The position numbers and the translations under genes were made by a program. 48,504 nucleotides of DNA from Hellea sp. Its GTDB lineage: Bacteria > Pseudomonadota > Alphaproteobacteria > Caulobacterales > Maricaulaceae. Under the pieces are notes generated by a model that worked only from the letters and a program-made list of their open reading frames with translations, ran no database searches and was not told the DNA's origin. Below, piece after piece: positions 41,264-48,504 of this stretch (the first letter of the stretch is position 1; each line of letters begins with the position of its first letter). The DNA is taken from NCBI GenBank assembly GCA_013002305.1, contig JABDKG010000004.1, positions 1 through 48,504 on the forward strand, written 5' to 3'.

Positions 41264-43015
41264 CTACCAGCCTCCGCCGCCTCCGCCGCCGCCGCCGCCT
41301 CCAGAAAATCCTCCGCCGCCAGAACCTGAAGAGCCGGAGCTTTGCGGCGCGGCTGAACTGACGCCGCTACTAATATTTGAAACCATACTGTCCGTCAGGC
41401 TGCTAATGCTGTTATAATTGCGGCTCGAACCACCCCAGTGGGGTTGATATTCTTTGGCCTCAACCGGCATGACTTTCTCAAAATAGCGGCTCCAAGGTTC
41501 TTCGACGTTCAGCGCAATGGCGTAGGGAAGTAATTGTTCATAACGCTCGACGGTCATAGGCGGCGGGCGATCCCCGTGTATATCAACCGCGTCCAGCTTT
41601 TGTTTTTCCGCGGTTTTCATAAACAAGCGAAAACCTTGCAGTTCGGCGCGAATTTTTTGGCCTTTCCGCGTTGGAGCCGGCATTAAAAACATGAATATGA
41701 CATTGAATAGGATGAGCCCGCCTATCATTGCCCAAATCCAGCCAGAAGTCATACGAGAAATCTGCGAAATGACAATTGCGATGGCCGTGATCGAGAGCAA
41801 AATCCCTAAAATTATATAGCCAATATTGACCTTGTAATAGTCAAGTCCATAGGCGGCGCGAAGCCGTGATTTAAAGGCTGTATAAGAAGAGTTGAAATGC
41901 GAATTGACCTGTCTTTGTAAGGTAATGGCGGACTTGCGGCTTGATGGGAATAGCCTGTTAAACAGATAATCTTCTTCTGGGTTAAGATTAAGACGCGCTT
42001 CCGAACTTTGGGCTAATTTGGTTTTTTTTGACAGTTTTCGATCCAGCGGTGTGATCACCGTTTTCTTCTTCGCCGCATCAATATTGAGCCAATTTTTGGT
42101 CGTCAGCCCCATCAGGGTCGCGGTCAAAGCCCGGTGACCGCGTACGCCGCGATAATATATGTAGCTAGCGGCCGCGGGAGAATATCCTTCTGGCGGTTCG
42201 TAATGCGGAAATACGGGCTGCTTGGCGGGATCGCGGCCGACTTTGTTCCAAGCGCGCAAATAGAAAGCGCTAATGCCCGCAAAAGTCAGAGAAAATAGCG
42301 CCAGCGCGCCATTTCGAAGCCACCAGAGATAGCGTTTGGTACTATTGGGGGTATCCCAGAATACGCCTTTTTCAAATTGCAAAGAAACCGTCATGCCCTC
42401 CCGCGGTGCAAATTTCGATGTCGCTTCAATTTTGTAAGGATTGGTCAAACGAGTCATTCTTGCAGCGCTTGAACTCTGTCCCTGCGCTCCGGTATAAATG
42501 TCATGACCCATGAGCCTCACGCCGGGCGGAACAGAAATTGTCGCGGTCGCACTTTCAATCGGGAAGGCCCAGTAATTGCCGGTCAGATTCCAATAAATCT
42601 CGTCAAATTCATCAAAGCGGCGGAGCTGATCTTTGACCACATAAGAGACTTCATAAGTGTGGTCTTGATAGGGCAGATAGACATTGGCATTGCCAATTCG
42701 CACGCGCAAAGCATTGCCGACTGTCGATATCTCATAAGGTTCTTTTTTATCGTTTCGCTTAACCAATTCAATGTCATATCGGACCGGAACATTTTCGCCC
42801 TCGACCTCTTGATATTTTGGCAGATCGCGAAAAATCCCGCGATTGATCTGGTTGCCCTCAACGCTCACGGTTATTGTCTCAGTAATGTGAAAATCACCGT
42901 CCAGGTCGACTTTAATATCGACATCGAATGATTTGATGGCTTCTTCTGCGCCTGCGCTGAGCGTCAGCCAAAAAGCTGCGCCGATGATGAAAAATATTCG
43001 CCCCAAAAATTTCAT
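41264..43015 (-). CDS. DUF2207 domain membrane protein
   Basis: A 583-aa protein. Signal peptide, then the DUF2207 domain with IKSFDVDIKVDLDGDFHITETITVSVEGNQINRGIFRDLP and the IYWNLTGNYWAFPIESATATISVPPGV segment, one membrane helix at about 240, a cytoplasmic part, two more helices at about 405-450 and a C-terminal Gly/Ser-rich tail ending in a long Gly run plus Trp. The family is regularly paired with LemA, as here (3-nt gap). Function is unknown; a membrane-stress role is usually suggested. Confidence 0.9.
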   Translation of the reverse strand: MKFLGRIFFIIGAAFWLTLSAGAEEAIKSFDVDIKVDLDGDFHITETITVSVEGNQINRGIFRDLPKYQEVEGENVPVRYDIELVKRNDKKEPYEISTVGNALRVRIGNANVYLPYQDHTYEVSYVVKDQLRRFDEFDEIYWNLTGNYWAFPIESATATISVPPGVRLMGHDIYTGAQGQSSSAARMTRLTNPYKIEATSKFAPREGMTVSLQFEKGVFWDTPNSTKRYLWWLRNGALALFSLTFAGISAFYLRAWNKVGRDPAKQPVFPHYEPPEGYSPAAASYIYYRGVRGHRALTATLMGLTTKNWLNIDAAKKKTVITPLDRKLSKKTKLAQSSEARLNLNPEEDYLFNRLFPSSRKSAITLQRQVNSHFNSSYTAFKSRLRAAYGLDYYKVNIGYIILGILLSITAIAIVISQISRMTSGWIWAMIGGLILFNVIFMFLMPAPTRKGQKIRAELQGFRLFMKTAEKQKLDAVDIHGDRPPPMTVERYEQLLPYAIALNVEEPWSRYFEKVMPVEAKEYQPHWGGSSRNYNSISSLTDSMVSNISSGVSSAAPQSSGSSGSGGGGFSGGGGGGGGGGGW

Positions 43016-43018
43016 CTA

Positions 43019-43567
43019 TCAGTCTCCAAAACTTGTATCGGGCAGGGCGACGGCTTCGTCCATTTCGAAATATTCGCGCGCGCCAAATCCAAAGATACCG
43101 GCAAGTAAATTAACCGGAAAGCTCTGAACGAGCGTGTTTTTTTCGCGCACGGCCCCATTATAAAAACGGCGTGAATATTCGATTTTATTTTCTGTGTCTG
43201 AAAGTTCGTCCTGTAGGTCGAGAAAGTTCTCATTGGCTTTAAGATCCGGATAGTCTTCGGCAACCGCCATTAGCCGCGAGAGGGGCCTTTTAAGGGCCGC
43301 TTCGGCAGCGGCTCGATCTGACATGACATCGGCGTTCAAAGCTCGGTTGCGTTTTTCGGTAACTTCAAGAAATAGGTTTTTCTCATGTTTGGCGTAGGCT
43401 TTGACCGTATCGATGATGCGCGGGATCAAATCAGCCCGGCGTTTAAGCTGTACTTCTATATCGGACCAGCCATTTTCAACCAATTGCCGCGCCGCCACCA
43501 GCTTATTGAATATCCAGATTACCAAAGCGGCAAAAACCACCAAAATAACAAATAAAACCCAAGTCAT
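43019..43567 (-). CDS. lemA: LemA family protein
   Basis: A 182-aa protein with an N-terminal membrane helix (VLFVILVVFAALVIWIFNKLV) and a helical bundle: NGWSDIEVQLKRRADLIPRIIDTVKAYAKHEK, VAEDYPDLKANENFLDLQDELSDTENKIEYSRRFYNGAV, VQSFPVNLLAGIFGF. These are the classic LemA signatures. It heads an operon with the DUF2207 gene and the cupin gene. The role of LemA is unresolved. Confidence 0.95.
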   Translation of the reverse strand: MTWVLFVILVVFAALVIWIFNKLVAARQLVENGWSDIEVQLKRRADLIPRIIDTVKAYAKHEKNLFLEVTEKRNRALNADVMSDRAAAEAALKRPLSRLMAVAEDYPDLKANENFLDLQDELSDTENKIEYSRRFYNGAVREKNTLVQSFPVNLLAGIFGFGAREYFEMDEAVALPDTSFGD

Positions 43568-43576
43568 AATTGCCCC

Positions 43577-44398
43577 TTATTTCTCTACTATATCCGTTTT
43601 TGAACCTATTGGCAGCTTCAAACTCCAAAAAAGTGAAGCGGGCTTTTGGCTTTGATATTCTGAAAGGCCAATTGTCATGTTCTGATGCCCTTTGGCCGGT
43701 TGGGCCCGATAAGTATTAAAGATAAAGTCCCATAGGCTCAGATTAAAACCGTAATTACTGTCGGTTTCGGTTTGGATGACCGAATGATGTACCCGGTGCA
43801 TATCCGGCGTCACGATCAAAAAGCGGAGCAATTTGTCGATTTTTTTGGGCAGCTTCAAATTGGAATGATTGAACATTGCACTGCCATTTAAAACGATCTC
43901 GAATATTAAAACCGCAAAAGCCGTTGGACCAAGGGCAAGCACGATCGCGCATTTATACAGCATGGATAAAACGATTTCGCCGGGGTGAAATCGCAGCGCT
44001 GTGCTCGCGTCAATATCGCGGTCGCTGTGATGGACTTTGTGCAAGCGCCACAAGATCGGGATTTTATGGGTCAGGACGTGCTGCAGATAGATAAATAAAT
44101 CGAGGATAAGCAGGGCTATTATAAACTTGATCCAACTTGGCCCATCCCATTGGTTAAGCAGGCCCAAATTGTGAGACGCGGTGTAGCTGGCGGCAGCAAT
44201 GGCGGTAAGCGGCCCTAAGAGTCGCACTGCAACCATATTGATTAGTCCCATAGAGAGGTTGGTCCGCCAACGCTCGGTGCGTCCTAAGACGGCGTAACGT
44301 CTGGGCCATAACGCCTCAAGCGCGAAAAATAGGGCCAAAAGACCGGCGAATATGCCGACTCTAAGCCAAATCTCGAAATCACCCGAAACATCCATCAA
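43577..44398 (-). CDS. Sterol desaturase family (fatty acid hydroxylase) protein
   Basis: A 273-aa integral membrane di-iron oxygenase. His boxes HVLTHK, HKVHHSDRDID, and HRVHHSV plus a further His after MFNHSN give the family pattern H-x3-H, H-x2-HH, H-x2-HH. Several hydrophobic segments precede them. It should hydroxylate a lipid or isoprenoid chain at the membrane. It lies 9 nt upstream of lemA on the same strand, a loose association. Confidence 0.9.
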   Translation of the reverse strand: MMDVSGDFEIWLRVGIFAGLLALFFALEALWPRRYAVLGRTERWRTNLSMGLINMVAVRLLGPLTAIAAASYTASHNLGLLNQWDGPSWIKFIIALLILDLFIYLQHVLTHKIPILWRLHKVHHSDRDIDASTALRFHPGEIVLSMLYKCAIVLALGPTAFAVLIFEIVLNGSAMFNHSNLKLPKKIDKLLRFLIVTPDMHRVHHSVIQTETDSNYGFNLSLWDFIFNTYRAQPAKGHQNMTIGLSEYQSQKPASLFWSLKLPIGSKTDIVEK

Positions 44399-44504
44399 TG
44401 CAGCATAACAAGGCTATTCGCCGGATAACACCAGAAATTAAGACTGATTTTAAGGGAGATTTAATCGGAATTTGGTAGAAGGAATCGTTGGTGAGGGAAA
44501 AGCC

Positions 44505-44891
44505 ATGGATTTGATTTTAAACAATATTCTGCCGTTGGCAGGAACAATCACCTTTATCTTAGGTCTATTGAGCGTGAAATATGATAAATATTTCAAGCTT
44601 TCACTTTTATTGCTATTTCCGCTGGCCTGGGCTGTAGCCAAATTTGCACCGGGCTTTTTGCACGTCGCTTCGGCTTCTGAAAGCGGCGGGTTTCTGACTT
44701 TCTACGTTTATTTGTTTGAAAGCATGACGGATTATCAGCAACTGACCGTAAAAATCCTGCCAATTGTCTTTATGGCCGGTTACGCTATTGCGTGGACTTA
44801 TATGACCCATTTCTACAAAGAGCGTATCGAAACCATAGTCGAGCAAAAAGCCCGTGTCCGAAAATATTACGGCGTCCAAGAATTTGATTAA
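44505..44891 (+). CDS. Small membrane protein of unknown function
   Basis: A 128-aa protein with three or four hydrophobic helices (ILPLAGTITFILGLL, LSLLLLFPLAWAVAKF, ILPIVFMAGYAIAWTYMTHF) and a basic cytoplasmic tail ending KYYGVQEFD. The start at 44505 gives the first helix at the N-terminus, with GAGGGA upstream. I do not recognise a family. The SDR gene follows 70 nt later on the same strand. Confidence 0.72.
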   Translation: MDLILNNILPLAGTITFILGLLSVKYDKYFKLSLLLLFPLAWAVAKFAPGFLHVASASESGGFLTFYVYLFESMTDYQQLTVKILPIVFMAGYAIAWTYMTHFYKERIETIVEQKARVRKYYGVQEFD

Positions 44892-44961
44892 TATCGCTTC
44901 CCGATTGAATTAAATCCGGGCTCTGATAGTGTCCGCGCCGAAATCACTGCGCGGATAAATC

Positions 44962-45762
44962 ATGATAGAAAAACGACTTTGCCTGATCACAGGTGCTTCT
45001 GCCGGAATAGGCGCGGCGATCGCGCGTGAATATGCGGGAAGAGGATGGGATCTGGCCCTGACCGCCCGCCGCGAAGAGCCGATGATCGAACTTGCTCAAT
45101 CGCTCAAAAAACAATTTGGAACGACCAGTCATATTTTCCTGCTGGATCTTTTCGGCGATGGGGCAGTCAATGATTTGATGGCGCGAATTGATGCCAAAGG
45201 CCTGCAAATCGATGGTCTGGTTAATAATGCCGGTTATGGTCACCCGGGGACCTATCTTGATAGTCCTTGGGAAGATCACGCCAAATTTTTGCAATTAATG
45301 CTGCGCGCGCCTTGTGAGCTTACCCATGCTGTGCTGCCGTCCATGAAAAAACAAAATTTTGGCCGGATCATTAATGTAGCATCGCTGGCTGGGCACATTC
45401 CAGGTTCACGCGGCCATACTCTATATGCCGGTGTCAAAAGTTTCTTGATCAAATTTTCGCAAAGCCTGAACCTCGAAATGGAAGAGCATGGAGTCCATGT
45501 ATCAGCGCTTTGTCCCGGGTTTACCTATACTGAATTTCATGACGTCAATGATACGCGAAAATCCGTGTCCAAACTTCCGGACTATATGTGGATGGATGCT
45601 GATGAGTGCGCCGAGCAGGGGGTTGAGGCTTGCGAGCGTAACCGCGCTGTTTACATTCCGGGTCGGGTCAATAAGCTTGTGGCGGTGCTCGCGCGCTTAT
45701 TGCCGGAGAGCTTGGCGCTAAAACTCATGGCCAAGAATTCTGAGAAAATCCGAAAGGGATAA
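44962..45762 (+). CDS. Short-chain dehydrogenase/reductase
   Basis: A 266-aa SDR. Cofactor motif TGASAGIGAAIA at the N-terminus, followed by TARREE (the basic residues favour NADP), NNAG in LVNNAGYG, INVASLAGHIP and the catalytic Y-x3-K in TLYAGVKSF. HVSALCPGFTYTEFHD closes the core. The closest general type is the YqjQ/dehydrogenase-reductase group; the substrate is unknown. It precedes pyrF with a 1-nt gap and is probably cotranscribed. Confidence 0.92.
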   Translation: MIEKRLCLITGASAGIGAAIAREYAGRGWDLALTARREEPMIELAQSLKKQFGTTSHIFLLDLFGDGAVNDLMARIDAKGLQIDGLVNNAGYGHPGTYLDSPWEDHAKFLQLMLRAPCELTHAVLPSMKKQNFGRIINVASLAGHIPGSRGHTLYAGVKSFLIKFSQSLNLEMEEHGVHVSALCPGFTYTEFHDVNDTRKSVSKLPDYMWMDADECAEQGVEACERNRAVYIPGRVNKLVAVLARLLPESLALKLMAKNSEKIRKG

Positions 45763-45763
45763 T

Positions 45764-46444
45764 ATGTCCGATCCGCGCCTATATGTGGCCCTTGACCTTC
45801 CTTCGATCGAACTGGCCCGAGATATGGTCAGGCGGCTCGGCGATGCTGTTATATCTTACAAAATCGGCCTGCAGCTTTTGCCGCTTGGCGGCGCCGAATT
45901 TGGGCGTGAACTCGCAGCCATGGGCAAAAACGTTTTTCTCGATTTCAAACTTCACGATATTGACGCGACCGTCGAAAAAGCGACTCGGTCCATATCTGAG
46001 ATCGGCGCGGACCTATTGACCGTCCATGCCCGGCCAGATGTAATGCGTGCAGCGGCAAAAGGCAGAAGCGGCAATCTTAAAGTTTTGGGTGTTACCGTAT
46101 TGACCTCGCTCGATGAGCAGGCGCTGATCGATATAGGCTTTCATCATACGGCGGAAGAATTGGTGCTGCACAGGGTCCGGCAAGCCTTCGAGGCCGGTAT
46201 TGACGGAGTTGTAAGCAGTCCGCTTGAAGCGGTTAAAATTCGGGCGATGGTTCCAAGAAATTTCCTTGTAGTCACGCCGGGTGTGCGAATGGCGCAAGAT
46301 GATAGAGGGGATCAGAAACGCATAGCGACACCGTCAAGCGCGCTTAAATCCGGGGCATCACACATCGTCGTTGGCCGCCCGATCACTCAGGCCAACAGCC
46401 CGCGCGATGCGGCACTGCGTATCTTAGAGGATATGGCAAAATAA
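45764..46444 (+). CDS. pyrF: Orotidine 5'-phosphate decarboxylase
   Basis: A 226-aa enzyme of UMP synthesis, decarboxylating OMP. LYVALDLPS begins the barrel; the catalytic Lys and Asp lie in FLDFKLHDIDATV (the DxKxxD motif). VVTPGVRMAQDDRGDQKRIATPSSAL and SHIVVGRPITQANSP form the phosphate-binding end. Length is normal. No other pyr genes are in the window. Confidence 0.96.
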   Translation: MSDPRLYVALDLPSIELARDMVRRLGDAVISYKIGLQLLPLGGAEFGRELAAMGKNVFLDFKLHDIDATVEKATRSISEIGADLLTVHARPDVMRAAAKGRSGNLKVLGVTVLTSLDEQALIDIGFHHTAEELVLHRVRQAFEAGIDGVVSSPLEAVKIRAMVPRNFLVVTPGVRMAQDDRGDQKRIATPSSALKSGASHIVVGRPITQANSPRDAALRILEDMAK

Positions 46445-46462
46445 AAGCCCCTTTCGGGGCTT
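46445..46462. terminator. Bidirectional terminator between pyrF and the secreted protein gene
   Basis: AAGCCCC-TTTC-GGGGCTT, followed by GAATTTTA on the plus side and preceded by ATAAA, so T-rich on both strands. It lies just past the pyrF stop at 46444 and before the end of the convergent gene at 46475. Confidence 0.8.
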
Positions 46463-46474
46463 GAATTTTAGGTC

Positions 46475-46984
46475 TTACCAGCCGCAGCTGCGCGGCATTT
46501 GCGGGCGCGGCATCATAGGCGCGGCGCAAACCGGCATCGGATGATAAACCGGGTAATAGACTGGAGTCGGGACCGGAACCGGCACATGATAAACGGGCGT
46601 CGGGACCGGGTACCGAACATAGATCACTGGGTGCACAACCTGAACATATTGACGCTGAACACGCTGGGTCTTTTTCATTACGGAATAACAACCGAGAACT
46701 TTCTCGCCGGCGCCAAGTCCATTGACAGTAACCGGGCAGGATGTTGGTTGCAAAAACTCATTTGCGCCCAAACCGTTCAGATGAACAGGACCCTGCATTG
46801 AAGCCGATGATGAAAATGGCACAAATTGCGCGCCATAGCTGCCTTGGCTGGTCCAGCTGGAGCTACTGTGGCTTGAGGCTGTACAATATTGGCTGCCATT
46901 TTGGCACCCTGCTGACGCTGGTGCTGACATTGCAGCTGTCATCGCGATTACCGCTGCCCCTTTGATGAAGAATGATTTTTTCAT
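46475..46984 (-). CDS. Secreted Cys- and Pro-rich protein of unknown function
   Basis: A 169-aa exported protein. Signal peptide MKKSFFIKGAAVIAMTAAMSAPASA, then a Ser-rich part with CQNGSQYC, a central GPVHLNGLGANEFLQPTSCPVTVNGLGAG segment and a C-terminal part of repeated Pro-Val-Tyr units (VPTPVYHVPVPVPTPVYYPVYHP). Six cysteines suggest disulfides. The arrangement of a Cys pair, Ser-rich stretch and later Cys resembles the protein at 47079-48089. Perhaps an envelope or adhesive component; no family recognised. Confidence 0.75.
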   Translation of the reverse strand: MKKSFFIKGAAVIAMTAAMSAPASAGCQNGSQYCTASSHSSSSWTSQGSYGAQFVPFSSSASMQGPVHLNGLGANEFLQPTSCPVTVNGLGAGEKVLGCYSVMKKTQRVQRQYVQVVHPVIYVRYPVPTPVYHVPVPVPTPVYYPVYHPMPVCAAPMMPRPQMPRSCGW

Positions 46985-47078
46985 CTTACTTACCTTTCAC
47001 TTATTCGGCTTATTTGCTGATATTGTTCTTATCAGTTCAAGCCATTTCGCCTGAAACGCGAAGTTTCAGTTTTCGTTA

Positions 47079-48089
47079 TTAACGCCCGTAGCGAGATCCG
47101 CCTGCCATAGTTGGCATGGCATATGGTGAGTGTATCATATGCGGCGCTGTCTGGCATCCGGCAACCGGAGTCGGAACGCCGATGACTTGGCGCTGTACAT
47201 TCATCATAGGTGCCTGACGCTTACAGATGACCTGCGTTGCCTGCATTCCGCCAAGCGTTGTCGGGCCGGATACTTTTTCGTAATAAGATCCGTCTGCTGA
47301 CATTGAGCCGGGATAAACATTTGTTTGCGGGGCCATGCGTACAGTCTGATTGACAACACCGAGTGATTGGCCGCCGATCATGCGAGACATGCCCATATGG
47401 CCTGCGCCCATTGTCGTGACCGGCGCGATTGAACCATGTTCGACAATAATGGAAGAGGCTGATGAACGCGCCACCATGGAGGGATGAGGCGCTATACCGC
47501 CGGATACGAGCGGCTGAGGACGTGTCATTCCGCTATCAAGAACGGCTTGAGCGTTTGCGTGAGAGCGATCAACAATAGAGGTAGGAACATGCGCGATACC
47601 TGGAACCGTTTCGAGGGAACCATAAATACGCGGCGTAAATTTAGAAGGATCATAGCCGCCGCCAACATGGACAACGCGCTTGGTTGGTTGCGGCGCAGTG
47701 CGCATCTTTACAGGTGCAGGCGCGGCTAATCTTGGCATCGGAGCCGGAGCCTGTAACCCGCCTTGACGACAATAATGGGTCGATTCCGGCATGCAGCCTT
47801 TGGTAAAGGCTGAAGGCGCGTCCGTCAGGCCGGCCGTCGGGCCCATACCGTGAACGCGGGTGATATTGACGCTCGGCGTTCCAAGGAACTGAACCGACCG
47901 CATATGACCCATTGGCTGCTGCGAATAAACATGCATCGGATCAATCGAGGCTGACCCTGACGAATGTGCAATGACTTGAGGCTGACAGTTCTGACCATAT
48001 TGACCACATCCACCAGCTTGGGCCGCTGCTCCCATAAACCCAACACTTAAACCGCCCAATATAGCAGCTGACTTCAACAAATGACGCAT
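47079..48089 (-). CDS. Secreted Met/His/Gln-rich protein of unknown function
   Basis: A 336-aa exported protein. Signal peptide to about residue 26 (LSVGFMGAAAQAGG), followed by CGQYGQNC. The mature chain is low in charge and rich in Met, Pro, Ser and His, with sections such as PAPVKMRTAPQPTKRVVHVGGGYDPSKFTPRIYGSL and GAGHMGMSRMIGGQSLGVVNQTVRM. The N-terminal CxxxxxxC plus HSSGSAS resembles CQNGSQYC plus SSHSSSS in the next gene, so the two may be distant relatives. It lies 94 nt upstream of that gene on the same strand. Function unknown; a surface or matrix role is possible. Confidence 0.75.
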   Translation of the reverse strand: MRHLLKSAAILGGLSVGFMGAAAQAGGCGQYGQNCQPQVIAHSSGSASIDPMHVYSQQPMGHMRSVQFLGTPSVNITRVHGMGPTAGLTDAPSAFTKGCMPESTHYCRQGGLQAPAPMPRLAAPAPVKMRTAPQPTKRVVHVGGGYDPSKFTPRIYGSLETVPGIAHVPTSIVDRSHANAQAVLDSGMTRPQPLVSGGIAPHPSMVARSSASSIIVEHGSIAPVTTMGAGHMGMSRMIGGQSLGVVNQTVRMAPQTNVYPGSMSADGSYYEKVSGPTTLGGMQATQVICKRQAPMMNVQRQVIGVPTPVAGCQTAPHMIHSPYAMPTMAGGSRYGR

Positions 48090-48168
48090 GAGCGCACTCT
48101 CCTATTTTCGGGCAATTGCCCACCATTATTGCCATTTTTGGCATTGTTAATTTTGACAGGGGAGCGGC

Positions 48169-48372
48169 TTAGAAATCGTAAGCTATGCCGCCGCGTTCCC
48201 AATCGCCAAAGCGAGTTGGTTCAGCCCCCTTAGGACCGCCTTTTTCATTTGGGCGCTTTGACAGGTCGTGCTTGGCCGCAAGGCGGCGGGCCTCGGCTTC
48301 CTCAAGAGCCCTGCGTGCTGCAGGGGTTAAAGTTTTGCCGGGCGCGGCGTTGGTTATTGTCTTATCTGACAT
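48169..48372 (-). CDS. DUF1674 / SDHAF4 family succinate dehydrogenase assembly factor
   Basis: A 67-aa protein ending PNEKGGPKGAEPTRFGDWERGGIAYDF, the conserved C-terminus of the DUF1674/SDHAF4 family, which binds flavinylated SdhA and helps it join SdhB. The N-terminal half is helical and charged (PAARRALEEAEARRLAA). The ATG at 48372 is preferred, with GGGGG just upstream; the frame is open to 48444 without family-like sequence. The remaining sequence up to 48504 shows no gene I can support. Confidence 0.88.
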   Translation of the reverse strand: MSDKTITNAAPGKTLTPAARRALEEAEARRLAAKHDLSKRPNEKGGPKGAEPTRFGDWERGGIAYDF

Positions 48373-48504
48373 AACCCCCACTAAGCGCAACTTTGTCAAA
48401 ACGTCAATCGAAACAGACGTTTCCTGTGCATCGTCTTGATACAATAAGAGGCATAAAATTTGATTAAGTGAGAGTTGACTGTTTATTAAGCATAATCGCC
48501 CTGA

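Noticed and set aside
48130-48143. TGCCA-TTTT-TGGCA as another copy of the regulon operator
   Set aside because: The half-sites are in the opposite order and the spacer is 4 nt rather than 7; it is a simple weak hairpin between two genes.

Overview
The window reads as a chromosomal segment of a free-living alphaproteobacterium. It has TonB-dependent uptake, a K+-independent H+-pyrophosphatase, heat-shock hsp20 genes with long leaders, ECF promoters of the GGAAT/CGTCTA type, and a PL7 alginate lyase. That mix suggests a marine, possibly algae-associated lineage near Hyphomonadaceae/Maricaulales; the placement is inference. There is no phage, insertion sequence or CRISPR array. Gene density is high and operons are short, with ATGA overlaps.

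Region 1 (1-18,270) is the most distinctive part: a lipophilic-compound uptake and conversion cluster tied together by a repeated palindrome, TGRCA-7 nt-TGYCA. I find six copies, in front of a DJ-1/PfpI protein plus a GST cut by the window edge, an arylsulfatase, a divergent pair of operons, a membrane desaturase/hydroxylase, and a TonB receptor (two copies). One arm of the divergent pair encodes a DsbA/HCCA-isomerase-like protein, a small membrane protein, an MBL hydrolase and, last, a TetR regulator. The other arm encodes a GST, a haloalkane-dehalogenase-like hydrolase with a DhlA-type active site, an MDR reductase, a membrane protein and a DUF2855 protein. The simplest model is one TetR-controlled regulon for import and stepwise detoxification or catabolism of a hydrophobic, perhaps sulfated or halogenated, substrate. 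Embedded in it (1124-4430) is an ECF sigma module: a PKD lipoprotein divergent from sigma, putative anti-sigma and a CpxP/CnrX-like protein. Both directions carry matching ECF promoters.

Region 2 (18,378-21,700) is a proteostasis operon: three Hsp20 chaperones, a YfdX protein and a small secreted protein, resembling part of the transmissible stress-tolerance loci. Region 3 (21,700-27,260) holds a VOC protein, an SRPBCC protein, a cytochrome c lipoprotein, a ParDE-type toxin-antitoxin pair, a DUF6090-like membrane protein with a truncated tandem copy, a REP/MITE-like inverted repeat, and an operon of YbdK-type carboxylate-amine ligase, N-formylglutamate amidohydrolase and MsrA. Region 4 (27,490-29,065) has tRNA-Ser(GGA) with a partially duplicated 5' half, followed by the alginate lyase.

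Region 5 (29,240-34,200) is a glycan-type cluster: a Pr6Pr membrane protein, a GT2-methyltransferase fusion, two tandem PhyH-type oxygenases and a small coiled-coil protein. Region 6 (34,300-46,450) is mainly housekeeping and membrane functions: hppA, ppa, a LysE exporter, argG, an MscS channel, a cupin, DUF2207, LemA, a sterol-desaturase-like protein, an SDR and pyrF. Region 7 (46,475-48,504) holds two related secreted proteins of unknown function and a DUF1674/SDHAF4 succinate dehydrogenase assembly factor.
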